Below are positions 1 to 13,528 of a stretch of DNA of 64,000 bases, one piece after another. A model generated the notes under the pieces. That model worked only from the letters and a program-made list of their open reading frames with translations. It did no database searches and had not been told where the DNA came from. Within the stretch, counting starts at the first letter, position 1, and every line of letters starts with the position of its first letter. The stretch comes from Lutraria lutraria (lineage: Eukaryota > Mollusca > Bivalvia > Venerida > Mactridae), in contig OZ026842.1 in the NCBI GenBank assembly GCA_964023205.1, forward strand, positions 8,773,407-8,837,406, read 5' to 3'. The position numbers were made by a program, and so were the translations under genes.

Positions 1-21
1 TAGGACTTGAACACCATACAC

Positions 22-44
22 GGGGGGGGGGGGGGGGGGGGGGG
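22..44. repeat. poly-G homopolymer tract
   Basis: An uninterrupted run of 23 G on the plus strand. It stands out in such AT-rich DNA. Its exact length is unreliable in most sequencing data, and it may mark a low-quality contig region. Confidence 0.9.
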
Positions 45-1427
45 AATAAAATCCATTATGAATCGTTTCAGAAATTTCGTAATTTCGAACAATCATTTTT
101 TTAAATTAACGAAAATTTCAGTTTTCGATGTCTCGAAACTCATTTCAACTGACAGTTATATAATCATAACATGTTTAATTGATATAAATCTGAGTGAAAT
201 TAGCCTTTAAAAGAGATTAGCTGGGTTGCTACAACACAGGCTCGGGTCTTCGGACACTTCGAAAGCAATCAATTGTGTTAGTCGCGCAGTTGTTCCATAC
301 TAAAATACATGTCTGGTTAGTTTAAACATATTGTAATCAAGAAATGAATGTACAGAAGCGCAAACACAAATACAATTATATACAGATAGATTGGAAAACA
401 AGCAAGTATTACTTATATCGATTCTGTTCCATGGATGAATTTTCTATAGACATGTTTGCATATAAACAACCAGAAAGTAGGCTTGAACATGGATATATTT
501 AAAGCTTATTATCCCCGAAAATGTGTCATGATGTCGCCAAAAGGTCACCTATTTCACAGTACGCACCGGTGCAGTCTCTCCCTGTTAGGCGTGGAACCTC
601 TTTTTTGCTTCAATGTATAATATGGACACGAAGTCACATGTCCGGTTACATGTTACATAAAGTTTTATCTTTATATTCAATTCTTGGAAGTGGTAAGTGA
701 GGCAGTAGATTTGCAGTTCCTCCTCGGGCCTAATAAAATTATAATATCGCGTTAAAAGGTCAGGTAATCAGAAACATTTTACGCCCTAGTTTAAAACCAC
801 CCGGACAAATATATTTTAGAAACTACATTTGTTAAGTATAAATTTAACTTCTTTTCATTTGATACAGAACAATTGTATGATTCAGCCATAATGCATGCTC
901 GTAATTGAAAGCAATTGTTAAGTTCTTCCGGAGTTTGACATTTAGTTATATAATACAACAATAACCATGTAGCAAACATACTTGAGCCTTGAAATATGTC
1001 ATATGAGATTTTTTTATATCATATGAATATGACAAGCCTATCATAAACAGGATGTAAAAGATGAGATTTGATATATTATCATAATTATTATCACCATATA
1101 CAGATAAAATAGACAGCATGTAAGCAAAGAAAACATGTACATCAATTTATAAAGCAAGTTGTTAACTAAAGGAAATTATAGCCACAAAACAGGGCGTTCT
1201 TTAAAGGCATGATAAAGCACATGATAAAGCTAGCATTCTGACAGACAGAGCATTGATACATAGTGATCGATGACAGACGAACACAATGATTTGGGCATAT
1301 GCAAGATTTGTGCGAAGTTAATGTCTTAAATTTACATTGATGGCCAAGAGACAAATGATAATTATGGGGATGTCTGTGGGAACATTTTCCAGAATTCCGT
1401 TTACAATATAGACCTGAATATGGGACC
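45..1427. other. non-coding stretch, no gene seen
   Basis: AT-rich sequence with stop codons in all frames. The only open frames are about 60-90 codons and have no recognisable domain or paired splice sites. I see no structured repeat here. Confidence 0.5.
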
Positions 1428-1789
1428 TGGCCCCAGTTTCTCGAACAAAATTGAGTAGAATCTCAATAAGGACTAGTTTCTGTCTAAATATTGTAAATAT
1501 GTCAGGATAAAGTAGTTTAGGTCTGGTGGACAAATTAAGTCTCAAAACCCCATTTTCATTTGAGTCAAAAGTTAATTTCACAAGAACAGACTAAAATTAA
1601 TTTTACTGAATTATACCATGTCAAGAGACTAAACCTTGGTTGAAATTGTGGGAAATGGTTATAAGACTATCTTTGTACATTCTTTTAATACCACATTCTG
1701 AATTGTAAACTATAAAATCGAGAAATGTATGATTTAATAAATAAGATGAGCTTGAGCAAAAACTTAAGTTTTCTGTGAAACTGGGGTCA
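1428..1789. repeat. MITE-like dispersed repeat, copy A
   Basis: Bounded by imperfect terminal inverted repeats: TGGCCCCAGTTTC at 1428-1440 and GAAACTGGGGTCA at 1777-1789. The interior contains CCATTTTCATTTGAGTCAAA, TTTTACTGAATTAT and ACCACATTCTGAATTG. Those blocks recur in the same order, diverged, at about 47848-48050 downstream of the third TNF gene. This is a short non-autonomous repeat family. The superfamily is not assignable from what I see. Confidence 0.6.
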
Positions 1790-4700
1790 AGTGTTTAAAA
1801 GCTTTCAATACAACAGTCTCAGATCAGCTAGACTACGGAATATAATGCATATAGTCAGCATACACTAAACCTTTCTTTATCAATTGGCCAACTGACGGTA
1901 GTGTCACAATCGATGTGTTTTACATGTGGAAAGTATTGATGTTACATATACAATCAGCTGTATTGATTCTAATCACACACGTCACGTAAAAACAATGGCT
2001 AATCAGTGAATGATTACATAATGCACGTATTCCAATAATGTTTCCCAGTCACAACAATAGAACTTACATCGATTATGTATCAGTCATACAATGTGTAGGT
2101 ATCAGTTCAGTCTGTTCATGGTAGACCAACCAGAGATCTAAAATGACTGGGGATAATAATGTGGCTGATTTACGCCGTGTCGTATTTTCGCTATTTTGAC
2201 CAGAAATGCGTAAACACGAAGACGGGAAAGTAAAACTTTGCCGTCCTTTCGAGTTTTGTTGTCACTGGTAAATATATATTACGCATTAATTTTAATTAAG
2301 TATTTAGGTTCCCGGCATATAAACATCATATAAGAATAATAATATATTTCTGAATTACCGAGCCGACCTATAGGCAATATAAGGATATATATACGCATAA
2401 CAAGTACATGCAATTACCATGAAACAATGCATTTCAAATTTCTTTTCTATTTTCCCCTTTATAATGGAAAGCATAAATAACGATATATGACTTCCTAGCC
2501 TAGTCAAATATGGAGTTTTAGCAACCAAGTGTTCAACCGTCCGGCTCAATTCGTAAAGAATAATTTTTCACGGACCGGCATGCTTCATGTAATCTTAGGC
2601 ACATGTTCCACATCGGACGTCAACTCAAATCCTGAACGGAAATGTTCTTTCAGATGTATAAATTGACCAGTTACAGTTACAATATTTTACTTTCAGCCTA
2701 TTTTATTATACATTTAATATATTACTTTCCTAAAAAAATAGTTTTTTTCGACCCATTAATGCATATATCATGTATATATACTTTCCAAATATATCTCTAA
2801 TATAGGTTTAGTTTTCTAAACGCTTTTTGTAGATATTTACTTGCTTGTTTTCCCACCAAGAATAAAACGCAACTTATGACAATGTCATCTTCGAAGTCAT
2901 ATATTAGTAAGTAAGCTTTCTATTAAGTCTAAATATCTACAAGGAGCATTGTGGATATCTTACAACTTATTGCGCCTTGATTAAACTGGGCATGTAAGAA
3001 AACACACCGTAGTAACCAGTCCAAACCTTCAAAGAATTCATCTTTGACGCTGAAACACCCCATTCAAGCCGTACAATCTAACAAATTACAACATAGATCT
3101 CTCGTTTATAATGTATTTAATTATTACACTGGTTCACTAAATTAATTACAATTCGGGTTATTTATTAGCTATGAAGATAGAGTACAACCGAACTACATGG
3201 AGCAAGATCTCGGCTATGGGACGGGTGTGACTGTTTTAAGTTGATGGGTCTCTCAGATACCATAGCCCAAACTGTGGCAATATGAGCAACCATGCATGTA
3301 GCAGGCGTTGGCCAACCATTCTGGTATGTGGAATGGCATATGTATATATACGGACAATTAATTACTGTTTGCTAATATAGTGCTCAGGAAAAAGAGCTTA
3401 GTCTTCCAGAACGTTTGCTTAATAAGGTATTAAAAATTCTGATACCATGGCCGCCACGTATATTAGAGCAATCAGTTCAATAAACCATTCTAATTAACTT
3501 TCAATTCCATCGGAGAATAATTAAGTCATAGAGTTTGATATAAGCTATTATGGCTGTTAGTGACCCGCCATTTAAACTTGTGAAACAAGAAACCTACAAG
3601 AGACCGGAAGTACGCCTTATCTAATGCATTATCACAAGTGCATACCGTAATTTTTAAATGCATTTTTAACACCAAACAACGCTGGAAGACCAGGATTACT
3701 TTATTTATACAATCATGACTTTGTAAATATATATATCCGCCTGAAGTATTCATGCCAATTTGCAAGACTTCCAGAATCTTCCTTATTTACCTTCAGATGA
3801 CTTGGTTGTGTGGAATGATTGTTTAACACGAATTAACCATCACTGTTAAGTATAGTATTCGTTCTTTTTATTGACAAGGGTAAAACACAGAACATCAATT
3901 GGCACAGCAACAATGATATATCACATTCTCAGACTATTATCAGTAGATAGATATATCACAGTTCTGATGAAACCAGGAATTCGGTAATATAATGTTGTAA
4001 TTCTGTGGATCCAGTGATTTTCCAGACATAAATATAGAGGTGCTTTAAGTTAGAGAATCCGAAATTTCAAATATTTCATTAAAATGCCATTTAATTATAT
4101 CTAGCATGACTACTTCACATTGGAATTACAAATATGTTGATGTTTTAAATCTTATAAATTTCAATGCACCGTGAAATTGAATTGAAGTCTCACGAATTAC
4201 ATATTTAAGAATATTTGGAAATTTAACTAACCTAATGTACTAACTAAACAATTTTTTTCAACGGACTGTCTCCGTTACAAGTACCCTATCAAAATATTAG
4301 CTCGCACCATTATCTCCGCTTACTGGTTACATAAGAGTGGTTCAAGTGTGCACAGTCAGTGAGTCAGGCAATATCGACGTTTTCAGAACATGGTATTGTT
4401 GTATTCACGTTAAAAGAAAAAAATGTTGAAGATACGATGGTAATATACTTCATATAAATGTGTTTTTTTTTAAAATAAGTATTATAATTCAAAACTTGGA
4501 TCTTATCTTTTTGTGTAATTGCAACTTAAGATAAACACCAGGGATCTATAAATAGACTACAAGTAAAGCCGAGACAGGAAAAGGTAACCAACACGAAAGT
4601 GACTGTTTGGATATCTGAATATCATTATAACTGAAAAAAAAATCAAATTAATCGAAGTATGTGAGCAACTGTATGTTTTTGTTTATTTTATATTCGGCAA

Positions 4701-4832
4701 CATATGGTGATAATGGGATTTAAATTCGTAGTTATCAGTCGACAGTGTTACTGAATGAAGCCTAATCTGTGTAAATTTACTGAATATTGTGTTATATCTG
4801 CGTGTAATATAGAAGATTTGGAATAAAGGACA
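1790..4832. other. intergenic, upstream of TNF gene 1
   Basis: No gene is supported. There is a 79-codon minus-strand open frame at 3526-3765, but it has no domain I recognise and may be retroelement debris. The last few hundred bases before 4833 presumably hold the 5' UTR and promoter of the TNF-like gene. No TATA box or Inr can be chosen with confidence in DNA this AT-rich. Confidence 0.45.
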
Positions 4833-7393
4833 ATGTTAGTCATGGCGACATTTTTACCAATAACAAATATGGATAAAATTAAGATGAATGGTTTTTCAAG
4901 TTCATGTCATTATACGAATGTCTCGCAAAATGAGTCCACACGAAAACCCTTCACAGTGCCCATTGAGGAAGACGTTGAACCGGAAAAGAGGGAAACTCTC
5001 CTCCAAAAGGATGGGAGAAAAGACAGTCTGAAAAAATATCCAGCAAGTCAAGAACGACAGGAACGAATTATATGTCTTGTATTCGCAGTCTTCAACTGTA
5101 TCTCCATTGTTTTGATATGTATTCTGGCAGCAATAATCTCGAATGAAAACACTGTCCCTGAACCTGTGGCTGAATTTTGCTTCTCACGAAACTTGATTGA
5201 GGGTCATCCGTACGATAGTGCTGATCAGAAGTTATGCTTTCAAAATTTGAATTCAACAGGGGAGATAATACAAAAAGTGAGTAAGATTTATTATCTTCAT
5301 AGTTGTGGGGTGAACGGCATCGAGGATGATTCAATAATAATCACTATAGTCGAAACACTGCGTTAACCTACAATAATTATTTATGTATATAAACTGATAG
5401 ACGATAACTGATAATTAACAGCCGTTATCTAATCTCTACCCTGAGTTGTCGTTCCTTTCAAATCCCACACACCTCTGTCAACGTCACAATGCCAAGATTC
5501 TTAGCAAACTACACTTTGATCAATACGATTATTTTGTGTGTATAATCTATAAAGGCATTGTATTTATTAGATGTCATAATGAAATATTTCATATCGTTTC
5601 AAAAGAACGCTTCAGTTTGCTCGGTTATAAGCTGTGCCATTTGAAATTATTTAACCTTGTAACTCTAAACCAAATTTGGCAGTAAAATATTCAAAAAGTA
5701 GATATTATAACGAAGAGATACCAGACTCGGGTCAGTTTCCTATCCTTTAGTTTAAGAATGTCATAAGTTGTCATAATTATTTAGACGTTGACAGATGGTA
5801 GTGTGAGCGTAGCGGTAATGACAACTCTGGGTAGAGATAGGCCATTATCATTTGCGTACACCTTTGTGTACATTCTACATATTTCTGAATACTACTTGTA
5901 CATTACTTGCTAGTTCTAAATATGTTTGACTATGTGTACATTACATGCTCTTTCTGAATACTGTACAATATATGCTACTTCTAAATACGTGTAATTACGT
6001 GTACATTACAATTATCACCTTTCTTCAGATAACAAGCCGTTGGTTGAAAGAAAAAATCCTAAACGGTATGGAAATGATTTCTTTTAATTTTGTCGATAAA
6101 TATTTGATATACTTTTGATGTAAATTAGTCATTTACTGTAATAAAAAAGATGTAAAAGAAATTAAAGCATTGCAGTACCGAGTTAAAACTGCTTGAAATT
6201 TCTGCGTGGGACATTAGACAGCTTCGTTAACCGTTAACACAATCTTTAACATTATATATTATCAATAGTTTCCCTTAATAGTATGTACACTGTCATGTTG
6301 AAGTCAGTTATATTGTTTTGTTTATATCTAAAATACCGATTTTTTATCAGATACAAGCAGAAAATTCAGGCGATACGACTGTGGTGAAGACATGTCCAAC
6401 AAAGCAGGCACCATCAAATTACTTGCCCCAAAAATAAGAACACGCCGCGCGACTGACAGTAAGATTATAACTCATATTTCTAAACATATTAAAATGCGGC
6501 ACATACCACAAATAATGATATCTGTCAAAAGACTAAAACTCGCCAAAAAAATAAAAATGACCATTTTCACAAAATAAAAATTATGTTTTGTAGTTATATT
6601 ACGGAACGTAGACTGTCGGGAAACAGAATTCAATCTTAAGTGTCGGTAGCTAAATTAATCGTGTAGTTTACTTGATTCACGGATAACGAACTAACAGCAC
6701 TTTTAATGACTTGGTAAATTTTTTTTTTCTAGTTCATGATGTAAGCATTATTTGGTTTCATACATGACCACATATAAGATTTGGTTTACTATTTGGCAAG
6801 TATTGTAACTCCGGGATTTTGATCATGTTGACTGAGTAATTTCTAAATAAATAATTAGTGTAACATATCAATAAATAAACATAAGTGTACATCTTCATCT
6901 ACTTCGGTACAATTAAGCACATGTATAATTATGTAAGTATGATCATGTTAATGTCTGGACAGTAGAAAATACATATTTGTTTTCAGACTGTGTGTTGTGG
7001 GACGACGAATGCAAAGGAAAAACCATTCTGCCAAATACAACAACCTACTACAAATTTCATAAAGAGCAGGGATATATTGAGATAATGATCCCAGGAATGT
7101 ACCATGTCTACAGCCAGATCAACATACACTATACATTAAACGGTGGAAATATCCTGCAAAACTTTTTTCACTGTGTCGTTTCCAAAAAAGATATGAACTT
7201 ACCAAGCGAAAATCTGTTAATGAGGAGTTCCAATTCTCAATGCGCTTGCAAAAATGACACCCAGCTGTTTTCGAGTTATCTTGGAAGTGACTTTTATTTG
7301 CATAAAGGTGACAAATTAGCTGTTAAAGTGTATGAAGATTCAATACAATCCATGGAGTCAGACTCCAACCTAATAGGAATTCTCAAATTGTAA
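4833..7393 (+). CDS. TNF-superfamily ligand 1, type II membrane protein
   Basis: Exons: 4833-5276, 6029-6065, 6351-6458, 6987-7393; introns are GT/AG and the phases agree (0, 1, 1), giving 331 residues. Residues 1-78 are a polar, probably cytoplasmic tail. Residues about 79-103 are one hydrophobic membrane segment (IICLVFAVF...ILAAIIS). Then come a stalk with two Cys, the 37-bp exon, and an exon with a Cys and the motif TIKLLAP. Residues 197-331 form a TNF-homology domain, with GMYHVYSQINI (the conserved G-x-Y-x-V-Y-S-Q strand), GDKLAVKV near the end and a terminal LIGILKL strand. RTRR at residues 190-193 is a furin-type site just before the domain, suggesting release as a soluble trimer. Start: the ATG at 4842 has the better context (GTCATGG), so the first three residues are optional. 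C1q was considered; VYSQ and the type II layout favour TNF. Confidence 0.85.
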
Positions 7394-7740
7394 ACACACG
7401 TGTTAATGAATAAGAGAGACTGGGGCTAGTACGGTTTTATTTCATAAAACTGTAAACAAATTGATCCTCTGATAGTGCATATTTTGTCCTATATTCAAAT
7501 CATGTTTGTTACCCTTTACTATTCCTGAATTTTGGAAGAGCCTCGGTATGTCAGAAACTTTAGCCTAAGTGAAAAGATACTTGATTGTTTTCTCTATAAA
7601 TTCTTAACTTTGTTTGATACCTCAAAGCCAGTAGGTTGAAAAATTGAGCTTTTCCAATGGTGGAATGACGTATTTTATTCCTTGCCTAATAGTGTTATAA
7701 GATACCCACCCCCATCTCATTGTTGAAAACAATTTAATGA

Positions 7741-7746
7741 AATAAA
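7741..7746 (+). promoter_or_regulatory. candidate polyadenylation signal, TNF gene 1
   Basis: AATAAA about 350 bp past the stop codon of the first TNF-like gene. It is the first canonical hexamer downstream, so it is the natural candidate for the transcript end. Confidence 0.5.
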
Positions 7747-9145
7747 TTTACCAAGTCTCCCATAAAGTTAAAATATCTCTATGGCCAAAATCAAATTCTT
7801 CAAAAGCTATTCCATAATCAACTTCACACTGATCATAATTAGTATTTGTCTCATGCATCTCAATAAATGCTACGAGAATCTTAATGAGAGGAGTGAACTG
7901 CTCCAATTCATTTAGATTAAGAGTTATTGTTTCGGTTTTATTCATTTTGTTATACGTACATAAGTTAACATTGTGTTTTGTTTGCATACATTTTGCTTAA
8001 ATATGACTACATGCATTAATACAGGCACTGTATTCTTGGTATATCTTTCGTTTCACCAGTCTACTATTTTTATTAATTGTAGCCAATTTCATACATTTTC
8101 ACATTGTTTAATTACATACATGTAAAAAATCATGTTGTTATGTAATTATTAGGAAATATTTCGCGTCCTATTGGTCATTGACAAGATATGTTATAGTATC
8201 AAACTTATGAACTTATTAACATAAATCTGGCAGCTTCCAGATAATCAATAACTAATGAAGACTAATGAATTGTTCTTTTGAATTCATCAAATGTTTGTTT
8301 GGCTTTAATAATACGTATTAAGGTATGTCTTAACACATTGTTGCAATGATGTTTTTTGGGGAATTTTCAAAATTACCTGTGGCTTTCTGAAGAGCAAATA
8401 TAGCGCAATTAATATGATAAGAGGAAAATACTGAAAGAAAATCTTTTTTGTCAATCTTTTGACATAGCCTTTGACATGAATGGATTATTTTGCCTTTTAA
8501 AGCCAATTTTGATGCTTTATTTGGTAATTGCTGTCTGTGGACTTCTTAAATTTCTTTTCAATTGGAAATACAACTTCATTTTTTTGGGGAGAAAATAAAT
8601 ATAGCATTTTTAGGGGAAAAATTGCATAAAGAATTATTGATATTGTTATTTCGTTCAGCAGATATTGCAGTCTGTAAAATTATCTTCATTGTTCATTACA
8701 CTGTAAATATACATGTAAATAGACTCGTCAATGTGTTTATTTTTTTCTATGTTTTTATCATCGAAGATAGCTTATAGTTATGTCGATAAACAAAATATGT
8801 CAGTATTTGTACAAAATGCCTAACAGTCCCATAATGATACGAACAAAACAATTAGTAGACTTAATTCTAGTACAATTCTCACAATGACACGAACTAAAGC
8901 GAAAGCAATGGTAGCCCTATATCATTGATCAGACAGCCACAGCAGCATAACCAAGCTACCACCAGGGACAATTTCATTTTTACACGGTAGATCATGATAA
9001 TGATCAAAGGTAAAGCTTCAGCAGGTATTTAGCTTTTCAAAGATTTTGCTAATATATATGTACAACCTAGGGACCCCAAGGGGGACGGTCAATTTGAACT
9101 TTAAGCAGTTTGTTTGAGGTCCACTAAGCAATGTAATATGTCAAA
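7747..9145. other. non-coding stretch
   Basis: No gene seen. Around 8560-8640 there are GGGGA(G)AAAA-type blocks resembling part of the repeat found intact at 13187-13365. Otherwise it is AT-rich intergenic sequence. Confidence 0.45.
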
Positions 9146-9330
9146 TACAGTGGAATCATTAATTTTCGTTGGGGATTTAATTTCGTTAATTTCGTGGGTC
9201 GACTCATCCACGAAATCAAATCCCCACGAATTTAAATGCAGACATAAGGCATTTCTTTTCAAAAATCAAAATCCATGAATTTATGTCCCCACGAAATAGC
9301 CATTTAGTAAAAACCACGAAAATTCAGTAT
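9146..9330. repeat. short palindromic repeat with CCACGAA/TTCGTGG blocks
   Basis: The left end (TTTTCGTTGGGG, then TTCGTGGGTCGACTCATCC) is mirrored by CCACGAAATCAAATCCCC and, at the right end, by ACCACGAAAATTCAGTA. Repeats of this look are common in bivalve genomes as small non-autonomous transposons. No coding capacity. Confidence 0.6.
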
Positions 9331-9528
9331 CTAAGCAAGCTCTTGGTCTAGGCCTAATTGATTAGTCTAAGTACAATCAAGTGACCTACAGGACGGAGCC
9401 AACTTATAACAACGTGTCATGATTTGAATAATCTTGGCAGTAGTGCACTATGCAATGTCATACACCACATTATCTAAGCTCTCGATCATCTAGTGTTTGA
9501 GAAGATTTTCCTAAAGAAATCTACAAAC

Positions 9529-10520
9529 AAGAGGGCCAAGATGGCCCTATATCGCTCACATGACAATCACTGTTCACTCATTAAAACATTGTTTTGAATC
9601 GGTGACCTAGTTTTTGACCCCAGACGACCTATATTCGAATTTGTCTTACATATCATTAAGACAAACAGTCTGACTAGGTTTAGTGAAGATACGATCAAAA
9701 TTTGACATCTACAGTGTTAATAAGGTTTTCCTAAGATTTGACCTTGTGACCTGGTTTTTGACCCACATATCATTGAGGCAAACATTTTGACAAGGTTTGG
9801 TGAAGATCCAATTAAAACTGTGACATCTACAGTGTCAACAAAGTTTTCCTAAGATTTGACCTGGTGACCTAGTTATTGACCCCAGATAACCCATATTTAT
9901 ACTTGACCGTTATATCATTAAAACAAACGATTTGACAAAGTTTGGTGAAGATCCAATAATAACTGTGAAATCTACAGTGTTAACATGGTTTTTACAAGAT
10001 TTGACCTAGCTACCTAGTTTTTGACCCAAGATGACCCATGTTCAAACTCGTCTAAGATATTATGAAGACAAAAATTCTGACAAGGTTTCATGATCATTCA
10101 ATCAAAACAGTGACTTCTAGAGTGTTCACAAGGTTTTCCAGCAATTTGCCCTAGTGACCTAATTTTACTACAGAAATTACCCATTATCAAACTTGACCTA
10201 CATATTATTAAAATAAACATTCTGACAAAGTTTCATGAAGATAAAGTCAAAACAGTGATTTCTAGTGTTCACAAGGTTTTCCCTTATTTGGCCCTTGTGA
10301 CCTAGTTTTTGACCCCAAGAGGCCCAATATCGAACTCGTCCCAGATTTTGTTGATATTAACGTTCTGACCCAGTTTTGCTAAAATTGAGCCAAAAATGTG
10401 GCCCCTAGTGTGGTCACAACAAAAAGTTTGACGACGCACGACGCACACCGCACGACGCCAGACGCCGGACGGAGAGTGATCCTAATAGCTCACTTTGTCA
10501 CTTTGTGACATGTGAGCTAA
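9529..10520. repeat. GAGGGCCAAGATGGCCCT element, copy 1
   Basis: Starts with a near-perfect hairpin (AGGGCCA, 3-nt loop, TGGCCCT) followed by GCTCACATG. Ends with a GTCAC/GTGAC hairpin and CATGTGAGCTAA, so the two ends carry a 9-bp inverted repeat. The interior is a run of diverged units of about 145 bp, each with TGACCTAGTTTTTGACCC, then TCTGACAAGGTTT, then GTGACATCTACAGTG. A second copy lies at 36884-38006. A hairpin followed by CTAA at the 3' end, plus internal minisatellite-like units, would suit a Helitron/Helentron-derived element, but I see no replicase. Confidence 0.75.
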
Positions 10521-13186
10521 AAATCAAGTGACCCCTGAGGTCGGGTAAAATTTTGAATTTTAACAATCTTCTTAGAATTTCACTCTTACAGCAATGCTGT
10601 ATACTATATATAAAAGCACTAGGTCTTCTGGTTTCCTTCCGGTAACCAAGTACAACTTTATGCTAGGAACACACCTGTGAAAATGTGTTGAAATTGATCC
10701 AGTGGTTAAGGAGGAGACGTTGTTTTAATCAAATTGCTCACTCTGGTACTTTGTGTAGTTAGATACTGGATGCTGTTCAACTAGTCAGTTGTCCTGGCTC
10801 CTTTTCATGCATTGATCTTGTTCTCCACAAGTAAATTCTCTATAATCAGCGGTAGAGGACATTTACCTAGTACAGGGATTTGTGTAAACAAACAGACGCT
10901 ATTTTGTTGACCCAGTTACTATTTATAGTAACTGACGGCCATTTTGGAAATCATTAATAATAATACAGTTGAAAATAAACAAATAGGTACAAGGACCGAT
11001 ATTAGAACTCATGGAATAATCAATATACGTATATAGACTTATCATTCACTTTGGAGCTAAGTGGGTTGGTCAACAGCACGCATCGTATGAAAAGGAGATT
11101 TGAATCAATGCAGCAAACATAATCTCGTACTCGGCAATTATAATATTATGAAGTTGTCTGCAACCAAGATATTAATGATTCAACTGTTGAAAATCTAGTC
11201 TGGTAACTCAATGGTTTTATGTTTACAAAACAAACGAACGGTAAAGAATAACTTGAATCTATAAATTATGGCGTTGATAAACAGCCGGTATAATTTTTTA
11301 TGAGAATGTTTATGTTCTCTACTGAAACGAAATATTTTGCAGTCAGTTTATATCACTCATGTGCATAACAATCTATGTAGGTCAAGGCAAGTAAACATTC
11401 AAGTAATGCGCAGTTACAGTATATCGGTCAACAACTAAATGTAATAGCGCATAATGTTATTTTGAGCGAGATTTCATTAGACTACATAAGCTTGGGCAAT
11501 TTAGATGTAAGCGATAAAATTATAGAACAGCTACTCCATATCTGGGTCGTACAAAGTATACATTAAGCGTTGTTTGCAAAACGCACCCGTGACAGTTGTC
11601 TTATTTATATTCAGTACTCGTCCAACGTTTTTATCCGACCAGTGACAAGGATTTTTAATTTGTTCAAGGCATTCATATCTTAATAGAATATAACACCAGC
11701 ATTCTTAGTTTTAGAAAACGATTGAGAAAACACAGCTCAATCTCAGTGGCGTTTAGAATGCATGGTATGGACCTCTTCGTGATAAGAAAGCTACATTCTA
11801 TGCGGCTCCTTTTAGCTCTTTTATTTACTAAGAGGACCAATATATGCACCCAAACCAAAACGTAAATTGAATAACACGTAACTCCCGATCCGTCATTACA
11901 TTATGATTATACCACGTTAATTGCGTGACAAACTTAAAACCACTTCAATCAACAGGAAAATATTGATCAAGTCACAAGTGTCACCATACTTCTATGTGAA
12001 GTGGAATATAATACACAAAGGGAGTAAGACACAACCTTTGCAATGTAAGATAAAATAAAGATGTACATGAATCAACCTTAAAATATATTTTTCTTCAAAA
12101 TGCGGAAGTGTCGTACAAACTCACAATCGACCAACCAATAACATGATTGTGTTAATATAAATACAGAATAAACCAGAAAGATTTTGAACAACACCGAATA
12201 AAACAATGATACTTGTTGTGAATTGAAAAAAAACCCTCTCCTACCAAGGTCTTTCCACTTTCCATCACATAAAAATTGGGATATTTCTTGATATTCGGTT
12301 TCCGTTTCATCATACTCATAACCAATAGAATTTCAAAAATGAGAGATGGAAACAGGAAACTGAAAATGTTAAGTCTGATAAATAATTAACAAAACTTTCA
12401 AAACACACATCTTGTAGTAGGGTTTATAGTATTCGATATGTTTGGTGGAATTAAAGACGGTCATTTTCCTTTAGTTGAATAATCTAACATCTCAAATGAC
12501 CAGTCATGGGCTATGTACTAATTTAATCTTACGCGGAAAATAATGAGCTTCATGTTTCTTGTCCATTCCACATAATAAAGAAAAGAACAGGGTAATCATA
12601 GAAAAAGATGCACTCATAGATAACTTATCACAAAATACAAGCCTAAGGGTGATATTATGTTGATGTGAAAGTCTTATTTAGCATGAAACACTATTGTTCA
12701 TTTAGGCTTAATTTCCTGTTTTACTGACCAGTTTCGACGGTGTAACTCAGAAATATTGTGTATTTTTGTCTTGTTTGTTGACGTGTTGCTTATGTTTTTA
12801 TCTTTTAAAACGGAGGACTATTTGATTTACAGGTACAACTCGCCATTGTACGAATACCTCAACAAAATATGTGCTTATCTCAAGTTGTATTGCACGTTTT
12901 TGTACGATAAATGTGCACTGTTTCAAATAACTCCATTGTGTGATAAACATCTTGACACAAAGAATCTTTGTAATAGTACACCTCATTGCAATTGCAAGAA
13001 ACACCCAATGGCATTGTTTTAAAACGTATCACAAGCATGCCTTTGTGTAAGATAATGCCGAAACAAAAATATAGCTGTTTTAATGATTAGGTCATTTAAA
13101 CGTTTGCAGGTTATGTATATACATATGCTTACATAACCATGCCTTACTCTATACTAGTAATCAAATACCAGTGTATGCTATATATC
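10521..13186. other. non-coding stretch
   Basis: About 10600-10740 (CTTCTGGTTTCC ... GATCCAGTGGTTAAGGAGGAGA) looks like a dispersed repeat fragment. The rest has only short open frames. An 88-codon frame at 12756-13022 is Cys-rich but lacks an ATG near its start, splice support or a known domain. Confidence 0.4.
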
Positions 13187-13365
13187 AGCTTTTTTCACAG
13201 GTTGGGCAAGGGGTCTTTTCCTTAATTTTTGGGGAAAATAATGCATACTTTCTGCAAAAGGGGAAGAAAAGACTTGATGTAAATTGAATTTTAGGGGAAA
13301 ACTGCATGATTTTTAAGAATTTTCCAGAGGGGAAGATGCCTATTACGGCCCCTGCTATAGAAGGA
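13187..13365 (+). repeat. dispersed repeat with GGGGAAAA blocks, copy A
   Basis: Reads TTTTTTCACAGGTTGGGCAAGGGG, then GGGGAAAATAATGCATA, GCAAAAGGGGAAGAAAAG and, at the end, GGCCCCTGCTATAG. The same blocks occur in the same order on the minus strand at about 40590-40720. A looser relative with TTTTTCCCC blocks sits at about 15215-15375. The open frame crossing it on the minus strand is therefore repeat-derived and not a gene. Confidence 0.6.
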
Positions 13366-13528
13366 AAAAAAGACCTGTAAAGTAATTTACATTGTGATAT
13401 TACATGTGTGTTTACACAATTTACCCAATTATATCTTTCTTGAACGTTCATAATACTTCGAGCAGAAATTGTTGTCATGTGTTGTAGTGTAGGTCATTCA
13501 GTTCAGAATTCGTCATTATAGAACAGAA

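Noticed and set aside
3526..3765. Possible retrotransposon polyprotein fragment on the minus strand
   Set aside because: A few residues (KAYFRSLVGFLFHKF) look suggestive, but I could not match any conserved motif with confidence.
6351..6458. Apparent stop codon in TNF gene 1 exon 3
   Set aside because: It appears only if exon 3 is joined directly to exon 1. Inserting the 37-bp exon at 6029-6065 sets the right phase and the exon is open.
4833..7393. C1q-domain protein instead of TNF
   Set aside because: The folds are related, but the V-Y-S-Q strand, type II anchor and furin site point to TNF; C1q proteins usually have a signal peptide and different end motifs.
12756..13022. Cys-rich 88-codon open frame
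   Set aside because: No ATG near its start, no signal peptide followed by ordered Cys spacing, and no splice context; frames this long occur by chance here.
13185..13478. 97-codon minus-strand open frame
   Set aside because: It overlaps a dispersed repeat whose other copy is at 40590-40720.
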